In this document: positions 11,991 to 24,196 of the stretch, piece after piece
Layout: every line of letters begins with the position of its first letter
How positions within the stretch are numbered: the stretch's first letter is position 1
DNA from: Spinacia oleracea
Taxonomy: Eukaryota; Streptophyta; Magnoliopsida; Caryophyllales; Amaranthaceae
Length of the DNA stretch: 64,000 bases
Assembly (NCBI RefSeq): GCF_020520425.1
Contig: NC_079489.1
Span: 81,102,810-81,166,809, forward strand
Reading direction: 5' to 3'
Notes under the pieces: generated by a model
The model's database searches: none
Told to the model about the DNA's origin: nothing
Seen by the model: the letters and a program-made list of their open reading frames with translations, nothing else
Program-made: the position numbers and the translations under genes

Positions 11991-14392
11991 GGCGTTTGCT
12001 AGTCTCTAGCAAACCAAGCACCAAATAGGGAAGAATGAGCATTCAAGTTCTAAAAAACTACAAAAACAAGAACTACAAGAATATACATCCTAACTCACTT
12101 TCGTAGGAATCAAGGTTGCATTTAAGCGCATGCAACAAGCTCTTTAAACCCCACAATCGCTCATGAGGGCGAGTGGGATCTCGCTAGGGTTTCCAAAGAG
12201 AATCACCCATAACTCTTCCAGAAATATGAATCAAGGCAAGACCTAAGATGAAAAACAAACCAAGAAAAGAAAAGAAAGGAAAAGAAAACGAAAAGAAAGG
12301 AAAAGGAAAAGAAAAACGAAAAAAATGAAACTACAAAACTCACGAAATGGGCCTTTATTATGGAACGAGCATAAAAGAATGCTAATATTACTAACTAAAT
12401 AGACGAACGCACGCTAACCAATGTCCTAAGTCGAGTGAAAGATTCAAATGCCAAGCAAAGAGAACTAAGGGCAAGCACTTATCAATTCCCCTTCAACCGA
12501 GCATACCACGTCAAATCTCTAGATCCCATCCACCCTTAAGAATAGTTCCTCAAGACGCCGCGAAGGCGCCGGAAAACAAGATTTGCAAGGGAGAAGAGAA
12601 GGTTACTCGACATCTTAGCACGACAATCTCATTCCATAAATTTGACCAAATCCTCCCTCCACCGACATAGACTCAACTCAAAAGGGTCAAGAGGACCTTT
12701 TAGGGTATAACGTAGGCTAGGGGTAAGGTGTGGAACAAATTTGGTACTTGGTGCTCATACCTAAAGTGAAGCGCAATGAATGAACTAAACTCAAGCAAAT
12801 AGAACCAAAAAAAACTCATACCACTTATTTGGGGTACCCCCAAGCTTATTCAACAACTACACTAAACTAAAACTCTTTTTGAACTTTTCTTGATTTGATT
12901 TTTCTCTTTTTTTTGTGTGTTTCAATTGAAACTTTTCTCATTGCCTTGTTTTTTCTCTATTTTTGGCTTTTTCACAACTTTCCTTTCTCTTTTGCTTTTG
13001 CATCATTTATTCACTATATACAACATATTTCCCAAAACTTGCCATTCAATACCAACAACAATCATTCCTCAACTTTGCATAATCATTCATAACCAACAAG
13101 CAGCATAACTCAAAGCTTCACTATCACTTCTAAGGGTGAAAATAAAACAAAGGCTATTAGGCTTGTAATGTGCTTATAAGAAATGAAGGGGAAAGGCTCA
13201 AATGGCTAGCAAGGGGGAAAATGCAAACAAAAATATATGAGAAAAATAGAAAATAAAGTCCTAAACTAAAAAGAAAAATAGTCACCCAAAGAAATGCCTC
13301 TATCGTCCCCTAAAGTAGTTCGGTCGCGGTCTCGGGAAGGAAATAGTCAAATTCGGGAGATAAGAAAGTCAATGCCAAGGATCCATGCCACTTAATATAT
13401 GTAAACATGTGTTTGGGCTAAATGAACATGATCCTCACCAATGGGAGCAAATACCACTCTCTCCGGTTTCAAGTCACTAGAGAGATCGACACCATCTTAC
13501 CACAAGCCAAGGGTTCAAGACGCATGCTACCCAAAGTTCAACCAACTTTCTTGACACCTAAATCCTAGATTCGACCCAAGACATTGAAAACCGTGCAAAC
13601 ATCTACCAATTAGGAATAAAAGCATTCTAGCCTACAAGTTCCAATTTTATTTGCCCAAATCAAGAATTTTGCCTAAGAAACCTAGAAAACTTGCCTTGAC
13701 AAAAGGAAAGGAAAACAAAGAAAAAGGAAAGAAAAAGGAAGAAAAGAAGAAATCACACAAAAGGAAAACAAAAAGAAACTAAAAGAAACTAAAATCAAAC
13801 TAAAATCAAACTAAAAGAAAAGAAACTACTATATAAAAGTTCACACAATGGCATGATTTCCAAGACATGAGCATCACAATTAGGCAACCACACACCAAAA
13901 CTCCCCCCAAGTTTGAATTAGGCCATGTCCTCAAGGCCTAAAACAAAACTATGGAGGGGCACAGCTACCCATCCAACCAATGCCCCATATGCAATATGCC
14001 CGTCCCAAAGAATGCATGTGAGATAGAAAGATATTACCGGATATGTCGTGGGAGCAAGTCCAGCAAAGAACCGGTAAAAACCGAACCAAACACACCGAAA
14101 AATCGACGAACAAGGCAAAGGTGGAAAGTATGAACCCACCGCAATGAAACCAAACCACAAGGAACACTAAAAAATAATCAAGAAAATGTTAGTAGACAAG
14201 GCCAAATGGCCAAAACAAACCAAAACCATCATAAACTCATCATCATATATACAACTACATGAAGTGGCAAGACGATCAACACCAACAAGCATCAAAAACT
14301 CCTCATAGCAAACCCCCACGTCACACTTCTCCCCCCAAGCTAAATACAAGCATACCATCACAATATAAGATGGGGGAGAAGTGGAGGGAACC
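11991..14392 (-). other. 3' non-coding region of the minus-strand Athila-like element
   Basis: No gene is supported. It contains purine-rich, A/G-biased stretches (near 12240-12350 and 13690-13830). It matches the 3' region of the plus-strand element (41424-43898) in order and landmarks, including a GAGGACATGGCC block followed by a G-run near 13900-13930. A short hydrophobic frame at 14167-13918 is weakly similar to one in the sister element but is shifted internally. Confidence 0.65.
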
Positions 14393-15157
14393 CTAAGAGG
14401 TGCTTGGGATCTCCCTATGACGCTCAAGATCATAAAGCCTCCAATATTCATCCATTTTAAAACGATGAGCATGAGCCTCTTCGTCCGTAAAAGGGGTGAA
14501 ATTATAGGTGGGGTCCACATCGGGACCCGAAGCGTCGGTATAGGGAGGCCAAGCATACTCGGTTTAAGGGGGTAGTTGCCATGGGGAGACTCTCCTCGGG
14601 GCCCATCCCAACCTCCAACATAATCCTTGGGCCACCCGGTGAAATCCTCGAGCCAACCATCAGGCCGATCAACCAGTGGGGATGTAGGATACATTGGATC
14701 ACCACGGTAGTCACTCCCTCCCATCATAGTATAGTCATAGGGAGGAAAGGAGGGGGGAGTGACACCGGGTTGGGAGGGGCCCGTCCAATCTGGGTAAGTG
14801 GGTGTACGCTCCTCATTCCAACTAGGGACGGGCCCTTGTTGGGGAGGGTGATAAGGATAGTTGACATAGGGGGCAAAGTCCCCTTTGTCAACGTGGTAAT
14901 CGTACACCCGCCTACCGTAGTAGGACGAGTCAAACTCGGGATAAGAATCCCCCGTGCGGCTCCCTTGAAGAGCAAGAGATGCCAAGGTACGCGCTTGGTC
15001 CTCTTGCCCTTGCAAGATAGCCGCAAGGGTGGATTGCAAGCCAGTCAAATCAAAAGGAGAAGGGGAAGACATACCACCCGCATTCAGGGAAGGACCGGGA
15101 GGTGGACTAAGAGATCGAGGAGAAGCTTGAGTGGAAGGTCCGGCGGTGGCGGTAGTG
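14393..15157 (-). pseudogene. ORF-1-like second ORF, C-terminal part
   Basis: This is the downstream half of the second ORF, separated from its N-terminal half by the Tat-like insertion (duplication TAGTG at 15153-15157 and 25661-25665). From about 15072 it encodes a Gly/Pro/Tyr-rich segment with motifs such as DSSYYGRRVYDYHVDKGDF and YPYHPPQQGPVPSWNE. The same motifs appear in the plus-strand sister element at 40735-41090. Near 14560 the frame shifts: the continuation similar to the sister protein (PFTDEEA..) lies in the next frame and stops near 14393. The long tail of the uninterrupted frame down to 14167 is therefore probably out of frame. Function is unknown. Confidence 0.65.
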
Positions 15158-16622
15158 TGTGAGGGGGTCGAAAAAGCGCGAGGCTAATGCGTGACATGTC
15201 CCTCGTGGGTGTGACGATTCTTTTTATTCAATCAAGTGTAATTGGATTTCCTGTGAGTATACACCCAATTGACTAGTAATATAGGAGTCGCCATTCAGTT
15301 TTTAACGACAATGAGAAAAACTGACAAAACCCGGTTATCGTGACATAAAGGGAGTGCAATTATGTTTGACCACGACGGCCGTAGGTTCCCTTGTGATCCC
15401 TGGTGTGGGGATCTCTCAATATACACCCGCAAGGTAGAGATTGAGGGTTCGGGGGACTGTAACTACCGAGAGGAGTAATTCGCTCGTCGATAACTCCAGA
15501 GGCAGGATATCCTTACTAGCTCAGCATAAATAATTGAAGGGACATGCGTTAACTATTAAACTAATCTGAATTGATTTTAGCAGTATGCAGCATATAATAC
15601 TAATTCGATCGTGATTATCTGATTTAAATATCATTAAGGGACCTAGCATGATAATCCGATTTCCCAAAAATATTATATTTATTAGGCGTGATAGAACAAT
15701 CATATTAGGTTAGTTTAACAGTTCATAAAAAGGGCGAGGAAAGCGGTTAAATCATCGAAAAGGGACACATTACGACGCACCCTTGAGAGGTGCGTCAGGG
15801 TTCTCAGAAAACTAACCACTTTGACTTTGCTATTTCTCCTTTTTATTTAACGAATCTCGATTATGGGACAGGATACGTTCTGTTCAATTTATGGATCGAT
15901 TGCGACAAAACGCGTGAACAGTTTCGCAGCGAGAGGCTTGGGCTCAGGGGTTTTGAGCCAATACTCAGAATATATTATGTGTTGTTGTGTGTTGTTTCAC
16001 GTCGAAACTAGGGGTCTATTTATAGGGAAGAGTTCGTGGAAAGATAGAATTGCAGAGTTCTAATCCACAAAGAATTAGGAAAAGAAACGTACCCAGGTAT
16101 TTTCAGCGCCCAGGCCTGGGCGCCGAAGATTTCGGCGCCCAGAGCCAGGCGTCGAAAATAGGGTCTGGGCAGTTTTTTGCTTAGTCAGATTCGGATTCTA
16201 TAATCCGTAGAGTTTGAGATTAATTTGAGTCTTTTAGCGCGTATCAATTTGTGACGGAATGCGTCTGGGCCCGTTACGAACTCTAGGCTCGTTAGGATTT
16301 TAATTAATACGTAACTCTTATTTCCGAATCCTTTTAGGAATAGGATTCTCGCAGTTTTCTATCTCATTTAGGATTTATGTTGGAATGCAACACCTAATTC
16401 TGACAGGTTTCTATCTTTTATGATTTTGCCACTTTTAGAAGCTACTTTTTTACGGCAGTTACTATTTTTAGCAAGTTTCCATAAATAGCTGGTTTCGGGT
16501 GAAATGAAATGGGGAATCGAGATTCGTTTATTTTATAGGAGATGCGTTGTCAAGTGGAGCTTTTATGCTTTCATCATCGAACCTTTCCCTTGCGGGAATG
16601 TGGACAAAAGTAGGTGTCTACA
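15158..16622 (-). repeat. 3' LTR of the Tat-like element
   Basis: Plus-strand start TGTGAGGGGGTCG, end GGTGTCTACA. It is almost identical to 24197-25660. The palindromic module lies at about 16103-16172. Confidence 0.92.
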
Positions 16623-16634
16623 GTTAGCCCCCAC
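16623..16634 (-). other. Polypurine tract of the Tat-like element
   Basis: The minus strand reads GTGGGGGCTAAC directly before the LTR start TGTAGACACC. Similar GGGGGCTA tracts recur inside the element near 20210 and 20563. Confidence 0.75.
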
Positions 16635-17112
16635 TTTGACTGAGTCTTGGAGTAAGACGATGGTCAAAGTATTAGACGGAGTGCGTCACACAAGCCATGG
16701 TGTATGTGACCTGTTTTGCGAGGGTATCACGAGCCCCCGAGTGATAACATTTGACTTAAGGGTCATCACTTGAAGTGTCGACATATCCCTCACGTGTCAT
16801 TGGGATTTGTCAACTGATAGTATAGAAACTTCCTCACTTTGTCATTGGAAGGATCTAAAGATGCGTAGAAACTCCCTCACTTTGTCATTGGGAGTAACTA
16901 CTGATGTTTTCGAAATTAAAACTGTAAAGTGTAATTGGGCCTGGCCAAGCCCAATCACGAGGTAAAACGTTTTTAAAGATTCTCATTTTCAGGGCTGGCT
17001 AAACAAGAAAACCCCCTTGTTTTTATAGGAAGTAAAACGAAGGAAAATCTAGTACCCTTGTTTTTATAGGAAGTGAAACGAAGGAAAATCCAGTAAAAGT
17101 TATCGCTGCAGC

Positions 17113-17620
17113 GACTAAGGACCTGCGCTGTTAGTGACGCAGACCCCGCCCGCTGAAGGTGGGCGAGCCTGTCCTCTGAGGGGGACCCCCCGTCCGATAG
17201 AAGTGGACGAATCTGTTTGATGTTTTTGAAAATAAGGACCTACGCAGTTTTGTGACGTAGACCCCGCCCATTGAAGGTGGCGAACCTTGTCGGCTGAGGG
17301 TGGACACCCCGTCCGCTGAAGTGGAAGAATCTGTTTAAAATTTTTTTTGAAAATAAGGACCTACGCGGTTTGTGACGTAGACCCCGCCCGCTGAAGGTGG
17401 CGAACCTTGTCCGCTGAGGGTGGACACCTCGTCCGCTGAAGTGGACAAATCTGTTTAAATTTTTTTTGAAAATAAGGACCTACGCGGTTTGTGACGTAGA
17501 CCCCGCCCGCTGAAGGTGGCGAACCTATTTTAAATTTTAAGACTTTATTTTTCGAAACTGAGGACCTGCGCGGCTAGAGACGCAGACCCCGCCCGCTGAG
17601 GGTGGGCGAGCCCATTTTGA
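17113..17620. repeat. ~120-bp tandem repeat array in the Tat-like element
   Basis: There are five units, the last two shortened, beginning near 17113, 17236, 17358, 17477 and 17562. Each contains GACCTRCGCRGT..GACGTAGACCCCGCCCGCTGAAGGTGG; the fuller ones also contain a GTCCGCTGAAGTGGA block and a T-rich tail. It sits close to the 3' LTR, the position where Tat/Ogre elements often carry variable tandem repeats. Confidence 0.88.
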
Positions 17621-18050
17621 ATTTCTTATTTTGCTTATGTAGAAGAGCTTTTGGTGATTACAACCTGTTGGTGGGTCGTAATATTTCCTGATTAGATGTG
17701 TCCTATAAGTGGGTCCACACTGTGTATATTTTTGTTTAACAATATATTTTTTTGAGATATCCAAACATGATATGGTGTGTGGTGCAGTTTGGGAATGTGA
17801 TTTTGATTGCGCGCTCCTTGTTGGAGTCCCCTTTTTTGCGAGCCCCCAAACGTTGGGGCTCGTCGGTTGTTTTTGCATCTTGTAATCATGTTTGGGGTCA
17901 CGCTCGTATGTGCAAGCGACCTCCTATAGTAGTGTGCTATTTTTAACAAAGCCGTGAGGTGCGACTTTCAGTGAAGAAATCGGCAATTTTCAAGCCGAAT
18001 GAATATGGCAGGGCCCAATAGAAGTTAGGGCCTTTTGAGCCTGAATTCAT

Positions 18051-18110
18051 TTTCGGCGCCCAGGCCTGGGCGTTGAAATAATTCACGCCCAGGTGGGGCG
18101 TTGAAAGTGT
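18051..18110. repeat. Palindromic module copy (Tat-like element)
   Basis: Two consecutive imperfect palindromes built on GGCGCCCAGGCCTGGGCG. Other copies are at 16103-16172, 19142-19213, 21175-21247, 23351-23410 and 25141-25210. Confidence 0.85.
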
Positions 18111-19141
18111 TGTTTGGGTTGGTCTTTTGATGACACAGTTGGCCTCTTGTTCATTCGTTTATTTCACTTGGAAGTTCTATGTATTCTCTTCTCTTTTGTT
18201 TTTTCTTTTTTTTTAGAACGTGATGATTTTCTTTGAGAAGCCGTAGCCGATTGGTGGACTACGGTGCTTGTCGCTTCGGGGCGATTATTTTAAGGAACTA
18301 TTGCTCTTAAGGCGTACAGTTATTGCAATAGTCGGGCGAGTCTATATGGCCCGAGGAACATACCTTGAGGTGTAAAACTTTGATCGCTCTTATATTTTTT
18401 GAACGTGTTCGTGAATGATGATATGTATGTGCGAACGAGCGTTCATAGAATGGCCGTTGCTTGCGGTCCATTAATCAGTTTGCTTGAATCATTTTTTTTG
18501 AGCAATGACTGATTTTGAATAGTTTGTTTAGAAGCTTGATAGGGGTCAGGTCCATTCATGAAGTGGGCTCAGACATCGTGCCCTTTCGATTGTTCAAACA
18601 TTTGCTTCGAGATTTTTTATTTTGTTACGGTTGTTTCGTAGCTTGGAGCCCCCAAGTAAGCATGTTGGGATGCTTCCTTTTGGCGTATGATTTTGTAGGT
18701 TCTTTCGAGAAAGATGCCTTGGGGTTTCGCTCGTGTAGGTGTGAACTATCCCTTCCGTGGTAGGTAATGTTTTGCTACCTTTAATCCTTAATCTTGAAGT
18801 CGTGTGGCTTGCATTTGAATTTGGGCGATAAGTAGTCTTTGCCTCTTTTACACGTGCTTTTGGTCGTGTCTACATTAGTGCAACATGCCTTACTCTTCTT
18901 TTAGACTTGTACCGTGGGATGGTTGAACTTATGGTGCGACGTAGGCTTGTGTGGCCTAACGGCGTGTCTTAGAACATTCTTCCAGGTGTTGGGATATCAT
19001 TTGGGGTATTTCATCATGCCTTGTTCAGGTGCTCAAATAAGTGTAGCATCTTCTGCGTGGGTTTACACGGCTTATTACTTCGTTCGATAGGTGTTTCTTC
19101 CCCTTTTTTTTATATCTGGGCAAAACGTGACTAGCGGAAAG

Positions 19142-19213
19142 ATTCAGCGCCCAGGCTGGGGCGTTAAAGATATCGGCGCCCAGCTCAGGGCGTTGAAAAT
19201 GATTTCTGGGCAG
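19142..19213. repeat. Palindromic module copy (Tat-like element)
   Basis: Reads TTCAGCGCCCAGGCTGGGGC, then TATCGGCGCCCAGCTCAGGG, and ends in TTTCTGGGCAG like the LTR copies. Confidence 0.85.
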
Positions 19214-21174
19214 AATTTTGACAGTTTTTTTTATTCTCTTTTTTTTCGCTTTTGCTTTGGAACGATGTAGACTGTGTAACGGGCGCTTTATAGGGCGAGC
19301 GTTATGTGCAGTGGTTTGATCGGAGTTTTGGTGACTCGCGATTTTCAGTTACCCTTGTTAGTGGGGCGACTTTATATACTCTAAGTAATGCTTAGAATTT
19401 GGGAGGGGTTGCAGCCATTCTAAGGTTCGTTTTGCACGATTAAAGCTTAGGATTGAGCCCCTATGACATATGTATAGCATTAGCGTCGAGAATTTGCGAT
19501 AAAATCGTCATTTCGAGCATTTTTAGAGTGTTTTTCTCAAGCCTCCAATTGTAGCTACGGGATTGGCTTGGTGCTGTAATGCTTTGCATACGTTTTTATG
19601 CATTCATGGTGACACGGATCATGAATAGTTTGAACCAGACTCGTTTAGTGCGAGGTATGTTCGAGTAGTGATTTTGCTGCTTCTCTTGTAAATGTCGTAT
19701 TGTGCGACATTGCCATGGTCAAGGTAGTCACATGTTGAAGTGTGCCTTGACCAAAGGCTAGGTGCCTTTCTTTACCCATAATCATATTTAAAAATCTTTT
19801 TGACTCACTTGCAATGTTGAGATAGACGCATACTAAGCTAAAACCAACGACACTTTATTATGTTCGAAGAAGTCTTTGAAAAATATTTGAAAAATATTTA
19901 AAATCCGAGTCCTACTGTGTACAACCTGAGGTGTCCTAGGTAAGTTGACTTATAGAAAGGTTCGTACAGGATTACATGAGTGAATCAAAATACTGTTACG
20001 ATTTTTGGAATGCCGTCTAAGGATTTGCTGGAAGCCAGGGTGCCGGCGTCAAGATATACCTGTGTCCGTTTGGCATATGCTTTAGGCTTTTAGGGCTATC
20101 TTTTCCAGAATTGCGGGAATATAAACCGTTTTCCAGACTTGGTGTGTGTCTGTACAAAAGGTCAAGGTATACTTAGTTCTTTCCCTAGCTCTTTCATTTC
20201 AATTTTTAGCCCCCAGTTGCTATTATGTCTTCCTATTAATGATGCTTTTAGATTTCGATTTTAGATGCCCGTGTCATATATCTGAGTAGGGTGAGCCTTG
20301 GTTAAGTGCCAAGTCCTATTGACAATGTCTGATTTTTTTAAAGGAGATTAGCAAGTATTCGAATTACCATGAACGGGTGCCCTGAGTTCGAAGGAATGAT
20401 GGGGCGATGCCGTAGAATAATCTTTTTCATTGCAAACTTACTGCCTTTACTACTTGTTGGCGGTCATGACTGTGTCTAGTGGTGAAAGAAGGTCTTTAAG
20501 TGAGTTAGTTCAATTTGGGGAGGGTCAAGTCGAGTACTTTAGAGGTCATGGACGTTTGCGCTAGCCCCCATTCAATTGAGGCAAATCGGTCTTTTGAGTC
20601 TTGGCTAAGTGCCTAGGAGTGTGAGTGCTCCTTCTGGCAAGGGTACATGCCCTTATTATTTTTCGATGTGTGCTTATTTTGGCGTATTGATGGCTTGGAT
20701 TCTTGCTTTGACTTAAATTTTTCTTTCGACTTGGATTGCAAGTAATTAAATTTCGATAAGGGACTTGTATTCTTTATTCTTGTTATTCTAGGCTTTTAAT
20801 ATTTTTGCAAATTGGTTGGACCGAATCATGGATTACCTACGTATCCGCCTTAAATAATTTTAATTTGGAATCAGGTCTTGCGTAGTTCTTAGCCTAGAAA
20901 ATGGTTTCTTGGAATGCCGATTTTAAACAAGTACGTTCTGAGGTGGAAACGTATTATTTGAAATAGGATGAGATAAGTGAAGTTCATTATTATTTTAATC
21001 TGCTGCTTTGCCGTAAGCCAAAAATTTATTTTATATTTTTCGTTTGAGTACATGTATTTTTTTGGTGGTACGTATATCTGAATACGTGCTGTACCCCCCA
21101 AGTGTTCGTTATTTTTCCGTGCATGTGCGGATAAGATGACGAGCACTTCTGGACAAATTTTTCAGCAAGCAGAG

Positions 21175-21247
21175 AGATTCGGCGCCCAGGCTTGGGCGCT
21201 AAAGATTTCGGCGCCCAGCTGTGGGCGCTGAAATTATTTCTGGGCGG
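21175..21247. repeat. Palindromic module copy (Tat-like element)
   Basis: Two GGCGCCCAG..TGGGCGCT palindromes followed by TTTCTGGGCGG. It lies about 190 bp before the ECT-like fragment. Confidence 0.85.
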
Positions 21248-21440
21248 ATCTTTTTTGGTGCGCTAAATGCTTATTTTTCTTTTTTTTAGACTAATTTTAG
21301 GGGCGCTTTGCAAAGTTCCTTTTTTGTTATTCACATTTTTTATATATTTTTTATATATTTTTTTATGTTAAGCGTAGAATGTACTTTTCATTTGTTTTTT
21401 TTTACATTCGTGACTCAAGACGACTTGAAAGATGGGTTGA

Positions 21441-21791
21441 ATGAGTGGTATAGGTATTAGTCAAGCATCAGGATTACATCAACCAAGGCCAATGAATAGC
21501 ATGGGGACAGCTCAAGGGTATAGGATGTATCCACACAAGTTATATGGTCATTATGCCAATGGTGGTGTAAGAACAGGTTTGGGTTTTGGAAATAATGGGT
21601 ATGACGCACGTGTCAATGGCCGTGCGTGGTTTGCGGTTGACAACAAGTTCAAGAACACGAGTCGAGGTAATGGTTTCTTGGGTTATGGCAATGAGAACAT
21701 GGATGGGTTAAATGAGTTGAACAGGGGCCCAAGAGCGAAGGCGTCTAAGAACATAAGGATTGGAAAGGGTAGACATCGTAGAATTTTATGA
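21441..21791 (+). pseudogene. Captured fragment of a YTH-domain (ECT) gene
   Basis: The plus strand encodes 116 residues. The central part has the Gly/Asn-rich signature of plant ECT proteins, the cytoplasmic YTH-domain readers of N6-methyladenosine in mRNA. Recognisable blocks, in order, are GYRMYPHKLYGHYANGG, GLGFGNNGYDARVNGR, WFAVDNKFK, RGNGFLGYGNENMDGLNELN and RGPRAK. In ECT proteins this is the conserved stretch just upstream of the YTH domain. The YTH domain with its aromatic cage is absent, so this is one exon-sized piece and not a gene. Similarity probably runs from about 21450 to 21760; the last residues look unrelated. It is antisense to the retrotransposon. It has no intron and no frame break inside, suggesting recent capture or capture from a single exon. 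Confidence 0.8.
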
Positions 21792-24178
21792 TTTGGATTG
21801 GTTAACTCAATTATTTTCCTTCGTTTACTTGGGTAGGTTTCGCACTTTGGGAGGTACGGGCTAAGTATTTCATAGCTCGCTCTTTTCGCTCTCTCTTTTC
21901 TCTTTCTATTTTTTCTTTTTTGCTCGGGATTTCCCCCCTCAACATAAATTTTTTTATTTGGGCTAAAAGGTAGGTGGTTGTGGTCTTTGAGTCACGAGGC
22001 GAGACTGAGTGAGCCTCGTTTGGTAGGCCTATAGTGGACCTTTAATTTTAGTGGGCCTAGGGTGGACCTTTTTAAATTGTCTTACTTTGCAAGCGTATTT
22101 AGTCGTTTCTTAAAATGTGCAAATAGCGTAGATTCAAAATGTTGTTTTTACCTTATTGAATTTTAACGAAAGAATTACATCGAAAGTAATTTTTGTTCCT
22201 TTTCAGATTCTAGTTTCTGGGATTTAATTGGAAGTTGTGATTTAGACTCAAACTTTCATTAATCTTTCTGATTATAACCCGTGTATGAATACGAGGAGGT
22301 GGCCTAGACTCAAAATAATGACGTGGCGTAAGCCTATAATACTTGACCAAGCAACTCTCAGACTTAGGTTAATTGGACCATAACTTTCGTTGGTTGACAC
22401 TTTAGATTTTAACCCTTGGGTGTTCATTTGTCATGCGCCATTTTGTTTAATGTTTGCAAGGTAGTTAATTGGGGAGATCGAATTTTTATTTTTGCAAGAC
22501 TAGAATCATTAGTGCGGCTTCTCTCTTAGTGTGTATTGCTTTACCCCAATGGTAGCCCTATTGGTATGCCGATTTGGGTATTTTCATGGTTGGTCATGTT
22601 GCATTCATGGAAAATCTTTTAGTCCGTACTTAATAGTATTTCAAGGAGTGAGTGACTCGAGAGGACTATGATTGTCGTGACCCAATGTGATTATAAGCCT
22701 TGAGGCCATTAATTTTTCTTGCCAATGGTATTGACACCTTAGGTTCACTTTGGGGTTGTGCGATTATGGGGAATGATCTCCAGAATGTGACTGTTTCCAT
22801 TTTGCAAATACTGTAGTATATTCTTTTATTGGTGAGAGAGTATTAAGGCCGTGGATTCTTAGCAAGGGTTGACAATTACATATGGGTGCTTATTGATTTA
22901 AATGTTAGGAAGGGAGACTCAATATGGTTTAACCTTTTGACTTGCAGAACGACACCAAGCATTAGGACCGATTCTATGGATAAGACAACTAAGACTTTAG
23001 GATTCAGATTGTACTTTGGCATAGCCTAGTCTAGACTCGGATTTACTTTTTATTCGAACATTATTTTTCTTGAAGACTCTATTTGAACATTATTTTTTGA
23101 ATACTTTGCCCATGTGACATTCAAGGTTTAATTAGCATGCTCGGTTTTGGTGCCGAGCATTGTCGTCGTAGGAGGCCTAACAACGACACAAAGAGTTATT
23201 TATTTTTATTTTTTAGTCGCTTTTAGAATCGAGTGCCTTTTCATACGCCCTCGCAGCAATTTATTCGAAAAGTTTTTTTTTTTTGCTACGTATTTTCTTC
23301 ATGCGTGGGCACCGAGGCTGTTGTGCCTGACCAAAAGGCCAGGCAGCAACTTCAGCGCCCAGCATTGGGCGTGAGAAATATTGGCGCCCAGCCAGGGGCG
23401 CTGAAAATGCGTCCCTGACTGGTACTCGTTTTCTGTTCGCGTATATTCTTTTGTTTTATGCGACTTAATTTTACGTGCTTGCCTAATAACGTCCTTTACG
23501 CGTTGTGCAGCGTTTGTGGGATTCGTTACAGGCTATCCCGAGCGTCGCTTATTTTTGTGGCGATCATTCGGGTTTGCGGAACACGTATTTCGGTATAACT
23601 CTTTGGTAAATTAGTCTATGAATGTTTGGGCAATTTTTAAGGTCGTTGGTTTTCTAGGATAGTTTGTCACACACAATCACATATTTCGCTACACATAACT
23701 ACATTACAAACATGGATTTGAAAATTAAATATGCCACGTAGTTTATGATAGGCTTCTATGGGTAGTATTTGCGCCTGGCTTGGTACCGCTTCTATCGTAG
23801 ATCCAACACATGCCCCGGTCGAGGTAGTGTCTTCAACAGACGAATTTCGCTCAAGAGGCCAACCCGCAAGTGCAAGCCAAGGGGGCATGCAGGCGAGAGG
23901 GACCTAATGGGCAAGCGATTGGGTTCGGGATAGGTGTACTACCTGCACAAGTACCGAGTGGGAAACATGTGCGGCGTATGCACCCCCCTATTGGCGAAAA
24001 AGGTATCCTTAGTCCCAACTCCCGAGGGAGCCGAGATTCGTTATGATGTTCTGCCCGTTCACATTAATATGTTGATTTTCAGGTCGTCCCAACTTGATGG
24101 GGAAATAAACGCGGGGTAGGATCGTTTCACCCTTCGGCTATTTTGATTACCTACAAGCACGAGTATTTCCTTCACTAT
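21792..24178 (-). other. Non-coding interior of the Tat-like element, leader side
   Basis: This is the 5' leader side of the element, which reads toward lower coordinates. No gag start or other supported frame is present. It includes a palindromic module at 23351-23410 and otherwise nothing I can name. Confidence 0.55.
23351..23410. repeat. Palindromic module copy (Tat-like element)
   Basis: TTCAGCGCCCAGCATTGGGC followed by TTGGCGCCCAGCCAGGGGCG. Same paired design as the other copies. Confidence 0.8.
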
Positions 24179-24196
24179 CCCTAGTGGAGTCGCCAC
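24179..24196 (-). other. Primer-binding site of the Tat-like element
   Basis: The minus strand reads GTGGCGACTCCACTAGGG immediately after the 5' LTR end. TGGCGACTC is the usual start of the Tat/Ogre-lineage PBS. Confidence 0.8.

Larger units (their letters stand above)
16635..21440 (-). other. Non-coding interior of the Tat-like element, 3' side
   Basis: No reading frame resembles a known protein. The stretch holds the 120-bp tandem array (17113-17620), a GAGCCCCCAAACGTTGGGGCTC hairpin near 17839-17860 and three palindromic modules (18051, 19142 and 21175). Short open frames here have no recognisable motifs. Confidence 0.6.

Noticed and set aside
14581..15162. 193-codon plus-strand ORF
   Set aside because: It is the antisense shadow of the Pro/Gly/Tyr-rich second ORF on the minus strand.
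18515..18763. 82-codon ORF in the Tat-like interior
   Set aside because: No motif, no family match I can recognise, and on the strand opposite to the element; treated as chance.
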